A program made the translations under genes and the position numbers. DNA of 9,277 nt, from contig CANEXR010000097.1 in the NCBI GenBank assembly GCA_947443815.1, positions 1 through 9,277 of the forward strand, given 5' to 3'. The notes under the pieces are model-generated. The model saw only the letters and a list, made by a program, of their open reading frames with translations. It was not told the origin of the DNA and made no database searches. Positions 7,561 through 9,277 of the stretch are shown piece after piece. The first letter of the stretch is position 1; each line of letters begins with the position of its first letter. Source of the stretch: Flavobacteriaceae bacterium. GTDB lineage: Bacteria; Bacteroidota; Bacteroidia; Flavobacteriales; Flavobacteriaceae.

Positions 7561-8436
7561 GAAACCCCATTAGTAACAGTGCTTTGTTCTTGTTACAATC
7601 ATGGACAATTTGTAGTAGAATGCTTGACTTCCGTTTTAAACCAAACCTACACCAATATTCAACTTATTGTTATTGACGACTTTAGTATTGACAATTCCGT
7701 TGCCGTTATCGATACTTTTATAAAAAAATTTCCGCAAATTACTTTTATAAAAAACAAACAAAATCTAGGAATTACCACATCGGTAAATTCAGCCGCAAGA
7801 TTAGCAAAAGGAGAATATATAATCGACTTAGCTGCAGATGATATTTTATTACCCCATTGTGTTGCTTTACAAATAGAAAAATTCAAGGAAAATTGTTTTG
7901 AAAATTTAGCCATCGTTTACGGAAATGCCGAATTAATTTCTGAAAATGGAACTCATCTCTCTTACTATTTTGATGTAGATGCTACTTTAAAAACAATACA
8001 AAAAAGACCCAAAGGCAATCTTTATTTGGATATTATCAGTCCCGAAGTAACCATTTGTTCCGTTTCAGGCATGATGAAAAAAACAGTTTTTGATGCGCTC
8101 AAAGGATACGATAATTCTCTTGCTTACGAAGATTTTGATTATTGGATTCGGGTATCTCGAAATTACAATATAGACTTTATAGATGGTGTTTTGGTACAAA
8201 AAAGAATACTCCCCAACTCATTACACGCCAGTTTTTCAGCACCAAAAAATAAAATCGCTGCTTCCACTTATATCATTTTGAAAAAAGCTTTTTCCCTTAA
8301 CCGAAACAAAAAAGAATATTTTGTGCTTCGCAAAAGAGTGAATTTTGAAATTATTAATAATTATAGAACTGGCAATTATTTTTTGATGATTCAAAACTGC
8401 TTGCTGCGCTTTCGGATTTTTATCAAAACTATTTAA
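7555..8436 (+). CDS. GT-A glycosyltransferase, family 2 (variant DXD motif)
   Basis: This 293-residue GT2-type enzyme begins at an ATG. Seen: VTVLCSCYNHGQFVVECLTS (7-26), IDDFSIDNS (40-48), NLGITTSVNSAARLAKGEYI (70-89), LAADDILL (92-99) at the DXD site, a GMMKKTVFDALKGYD segment (172-186), and the base region YEDFDYWIRVSR (191-202, with E192-D193). In place of the common D-x-D-D the site reads A-A-D-D (93-96), so the first Asp is missing. Other GT2 members with S/A-A-D-D sites exist in my recollection, so this does not by itself mean an inactive enzyme. Forty-eight bases separate it from the divergent GT4 gene, and I could not find a matching promoter for this direction. It ends 48 bases from the convergent isomerase gene. 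A role in surface glycan assembly is inferred from its neighbours. Confidence 0.85.
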   Translation: MQETPLVTVLCSCYNHGQFVVECLTSVLNQTYTNIQLIVIDDFSIDNSVAVIDTFIKKFPQITFIKNKQNLGITTSVNSAARLAKGEYIIDLAADDILLPHCVALQIEKFKENCFENLAIVYGNAELISENGTHLSYYFDVDATLKTIQKRPKGNLYLDIISPEVTICSVSGMMKKTVFDALKGYDNSLAYEDFDYWIRVSRNYNIDFIDGVLVQKRILPNSLHASFSAPKNKIAASTYIILKKAFSLNRNKKEYFVLRKRVNFEIINNYRTGNYFLMIQNCLLRFRIFIKTI

Positions 8437-8484
8437 TCCCAATACTGGCAATTCAATTAAAGAAAAACGCACTAATTTCTTTGA

Positions 8485-8883
8485 CTACAGATTATTTTTT
8501 AAATTCAAAAACACATCATAATCCCGAATATAATCTGTTTCGTCAAAGACTTCTGATGCTAAAACCAGACAAACTGCTCCTGACGAAAAATTTTCTAATT
8601 CTCTCCACACATTATTGGTAATCAACAATCCCTTGTCTGGTTTATTTAAGGTAATTGTTTTTGTGGTTAAAGTATCTTTCAAGACGACATCAAAACTACC
8701 TGAAATTGCTATCAGTATTTGTTGTAATTTTTTATGGGAATGGCCACCACGCTTTGATGAACTTGGAATGTCATATAAATAATAAACCCGTTTGATTTCA
8801 AAAGGGATAGCCCCATTTTCTACCACCGCAATATTCCCTAAAGCATTTTCAATTTTTGGAATATCAATTATATTTATGTTCAT
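8485..8883 (-). CDS. Cupin sugar-nucleotide 3,4-ketoisomerase, FdtA/QdtA family (WxcM-like)
   Basis: From ATG 8883 this is 132 residues, the usual size of a single-domain FdtA/QdtA protein. These cupins convert dTDP-4-keto-6-deoxyglucose to the 3-keto isomer, the step before transamination to Fuc3N or Qui3N. Seen: IPFEIKRVYYLYDIP (26-40), KRGGHSHKKLQQ (44-55) with the active-site His pair H48 and H50, ISGSFDVVL (60-68), VWRELENFSSGAVCLVLASE (92-111), and DETDYIRDYDVF (114-125). These blocks are the strongest family match in the window. FdtA (3-keto-6-deoxygalactose) and QdtA (3-keto-6-deoxyglucose) products cannot be told apart by eye. A longer frame from GTG 8934 exists, but family proteins begin at the MNINIIDIPK-like stretch and a stem-loop overlaps that GTG. 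The partner aminotransferase, acetyltransferase and rmlA/rmlB are not in the window. No typical SD sequence precedes ATG 8883. Confidence 0.85.
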   Translation of the reverse strand: MNINIIDIPKIENALGNIAVVENGAIPFEIKRVYYLYDIPSSSKRGGHSHKKLQQILIAISGSFDVVLKDTLTTKTITLNKPDKGLLITNNVWRELENFSSGAVCLVLASEVFDETDYIRDYDVFLNLKNNL

Positions 8884-8915
8884 CAGATTACGATTTTTAG
8901 AAACAAGTTTTGCTA

Positions 8916-8932
8916 GGCTTTTCGGTAAAGCC
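8916..8932 (-). other. Stem-loop in the leader of the isomerase gene
   Basis: GGCTTT (8916-8921) pairs perfectly with AAAGCC (8927-8932) around a five-base loop. The hairpin lies 33 bases before the preferred ATG at 8883 and touches the alternative GTG at 8934-8932. No T-run follows on either strand, so it is not a terminator. It may shape the 5' leader or be chance; the three G/C pairs make it stronger than the A/T background. Confidence 0.4.
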
Positions 8933-9023
8933 ACAACTTGGTTATTACCGTTTTCACACCCTTTTTTAATTCAAATAACGGCTAAAACATCCAAGTATTA
9001 GCATACAAACGAAGTAAATCTAA

Positions 9024-9054
9024 CAAAATTATATTTATCCTTTTCGAGTTCGAA
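9024..9054 (-). promoter_or_regulatory. Possible promoter of the FdtA/QdtA-family gene
   Basis: On the minus strand TAATTTTG (9031-9024) is an exact TAnnTTTG box, and TTCG (9054-9051) lies 19 bases upstream as a one-mismatch -33 box. The -33 box is embedded in a perfect 10-base palindrome, AGTTCGAACT (9047-9056). Transcription from here would give a leader of about 135 bases before ATG 8883, long compared with the other predicted leaders in this window. The region 8884-9153 otherwise holds no gene I can support. Confidence 0.4.
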
Positions 9055-9131
9055 CTAAATTTTCTTTTTAACCTAAAAAACGAGTTCATTTTTAAATCTG
9101 TTTTTAGTTTTTTGATGGTTATATGTATTGC

Positions 9132-9155
9132 AAAAAAACCATTTGCTTGGTTTTT
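9132..9155 (-). terminator. Intrinsic terminator after the partial right-hand gene
   Basis: AAAAACCA (9134-9141) pairs with TGGTTTTT (9148-9155) around a six-base loop. On the minus strand the hairpin begins within the stop codon of the partial gene and its 3' arm runs into seven T. Because the outer stem is A/T, it can also terminate plus-strand transcription. It separates the small right-hand gene from the isomerase gene. Confidence 0.5.
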
Positions 9156-9277
9156 AATTCAAAAATTCGGCAAACCGTTTGGTATCAAAATAGAAAGGTC
9201 TTATTCCTTGAATTTGACTGTTTTTGATGTCAAAATATTCACTAATGGACATCGTGATTTCGTTGCCATTTTTCTTT
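9154..9277 (-). CDS. C-terminal fragment of a small protein, possibly NTF2/SnoaL-like
   Basis: The last 40 codons of a minus-strand gene are open from the window edge to a TAA at 9156-9154; base 9277 belongs to a codon cut by the edge. The visible residues include a beta-strand pattern ISEYFDIKNSQIQGIRPFYF and an end DTKRFAEFLN. The rhythm 'strand, short K/N turn, I-x-x-I-x-P-F-Y-F-D' is what the final strands of NTF2/SnoaL-fold (nuclear transport factor 2 family) proteins look like; this is pattern recall on a short piece. A terminator directly after the stop supports a true gene end. It shows no visible link to the glycan genes, so it may mark the edge of that region. Confidence 0.55.
   Translation of the reverse strand, partial: KKNGNEITMSISEYFDIKNSQIQGIRPFYFDTKRFAEFLN

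Noticed and set aside
8459..8482. AAAGAAA / TTTCTTT inverted repeat between the convergent GT2 and isomerase genes
   Set aside because: A seven-pair stem with one G/C pair and a ten-base loop; position suits a terminator but the stability does not.
8884..8934. Seventeen-residue N-terminal extension of the isomerase from a GTG start
   Set aside because: Family members start at the MNINIIDIPK-like stretch, the extension has no recognisable motif, and a hairpin covers the GTG. ATG 8883 was preferred.
8915..8980. Short minus-strand reading frame ending in VKTVITKLWLYRKA, a possible leader peptide or gene remnant
   Set aside because: Only about 22 codons between stops, no ATG and no recognisable family; not supportable as a gene.

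Overview
The window looks like a chromosomal piece of a Flavobacterium-like member of the Bacteroidota. The DNA is strongly A+T-rich and the proteins are rich in Lys, Asn and Ile. Signal peptides end in the 'AQ' style typical of flavobacteria. Several intergenic regions carry the Bacteroidota housekeeping promoter pattern (TTG or TTTG, 19-21 bases, TAnnTTTG) instead of an E. coli type promoter. This assignment is by eye; no database search or GC computation was possible.

Left part (1-3428): an envelope operon on the minus strand. A 1004-residue exported TPR protein (208-3222) is followed 60 bases later by the first 49 codons of a second exported protein (1-147, running off the window), probably an outer-membrane barrel protein. 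A 206-base divergent promoter region then separates the TPR gene from ftsE. It holds an A10/T9 tract and four perfect tandem copies of a 7-base unit.

Middle (3429-4112): ftsE, the ATPase of the FtsEX cell-division ABC complex, with all nucleotide-binding motifs intact. No ftsX is present in the window.

Right part (4279-9277): a surface-polysaccharide region with mixed gene orientation. A GT-B (GT4-type) glycosyltransferase with a TTG start overlaps by 4 bases a GT-A (GT2-type) glycosyltransferase. A convergent GT4-type enzyme with a GTG start follows on the minus strand, then a divergent GT2-type enzyme on the plus strand, then a convergent cupin sugar-nucleotide isomerase of the FdtA/QdtA family on the minus strand. 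Last comes the C-terminal tail of a small NTF2/SnoaL-like protein with a good terminator after its stop. Together the four transferases and the isomerase fit assembly of an O-antigen or other surface glycan, probably including a 3-amino-3,6-dideoxyhexose. The nucleotidyltransferase, dehydratase, aminotransferase, acetyltransferase, flippase and polymerase needed for a whole pathway are not in this window.

I found no RNA genes, insertion sequences, integrases or CRISPR array, and no convincing new system. The points most worth a second look are the repeat-borne ftsE promoter, the non-ATG starts of two transferases, the leader of the isomerase gene, and the TPR/barrel envelope pair.
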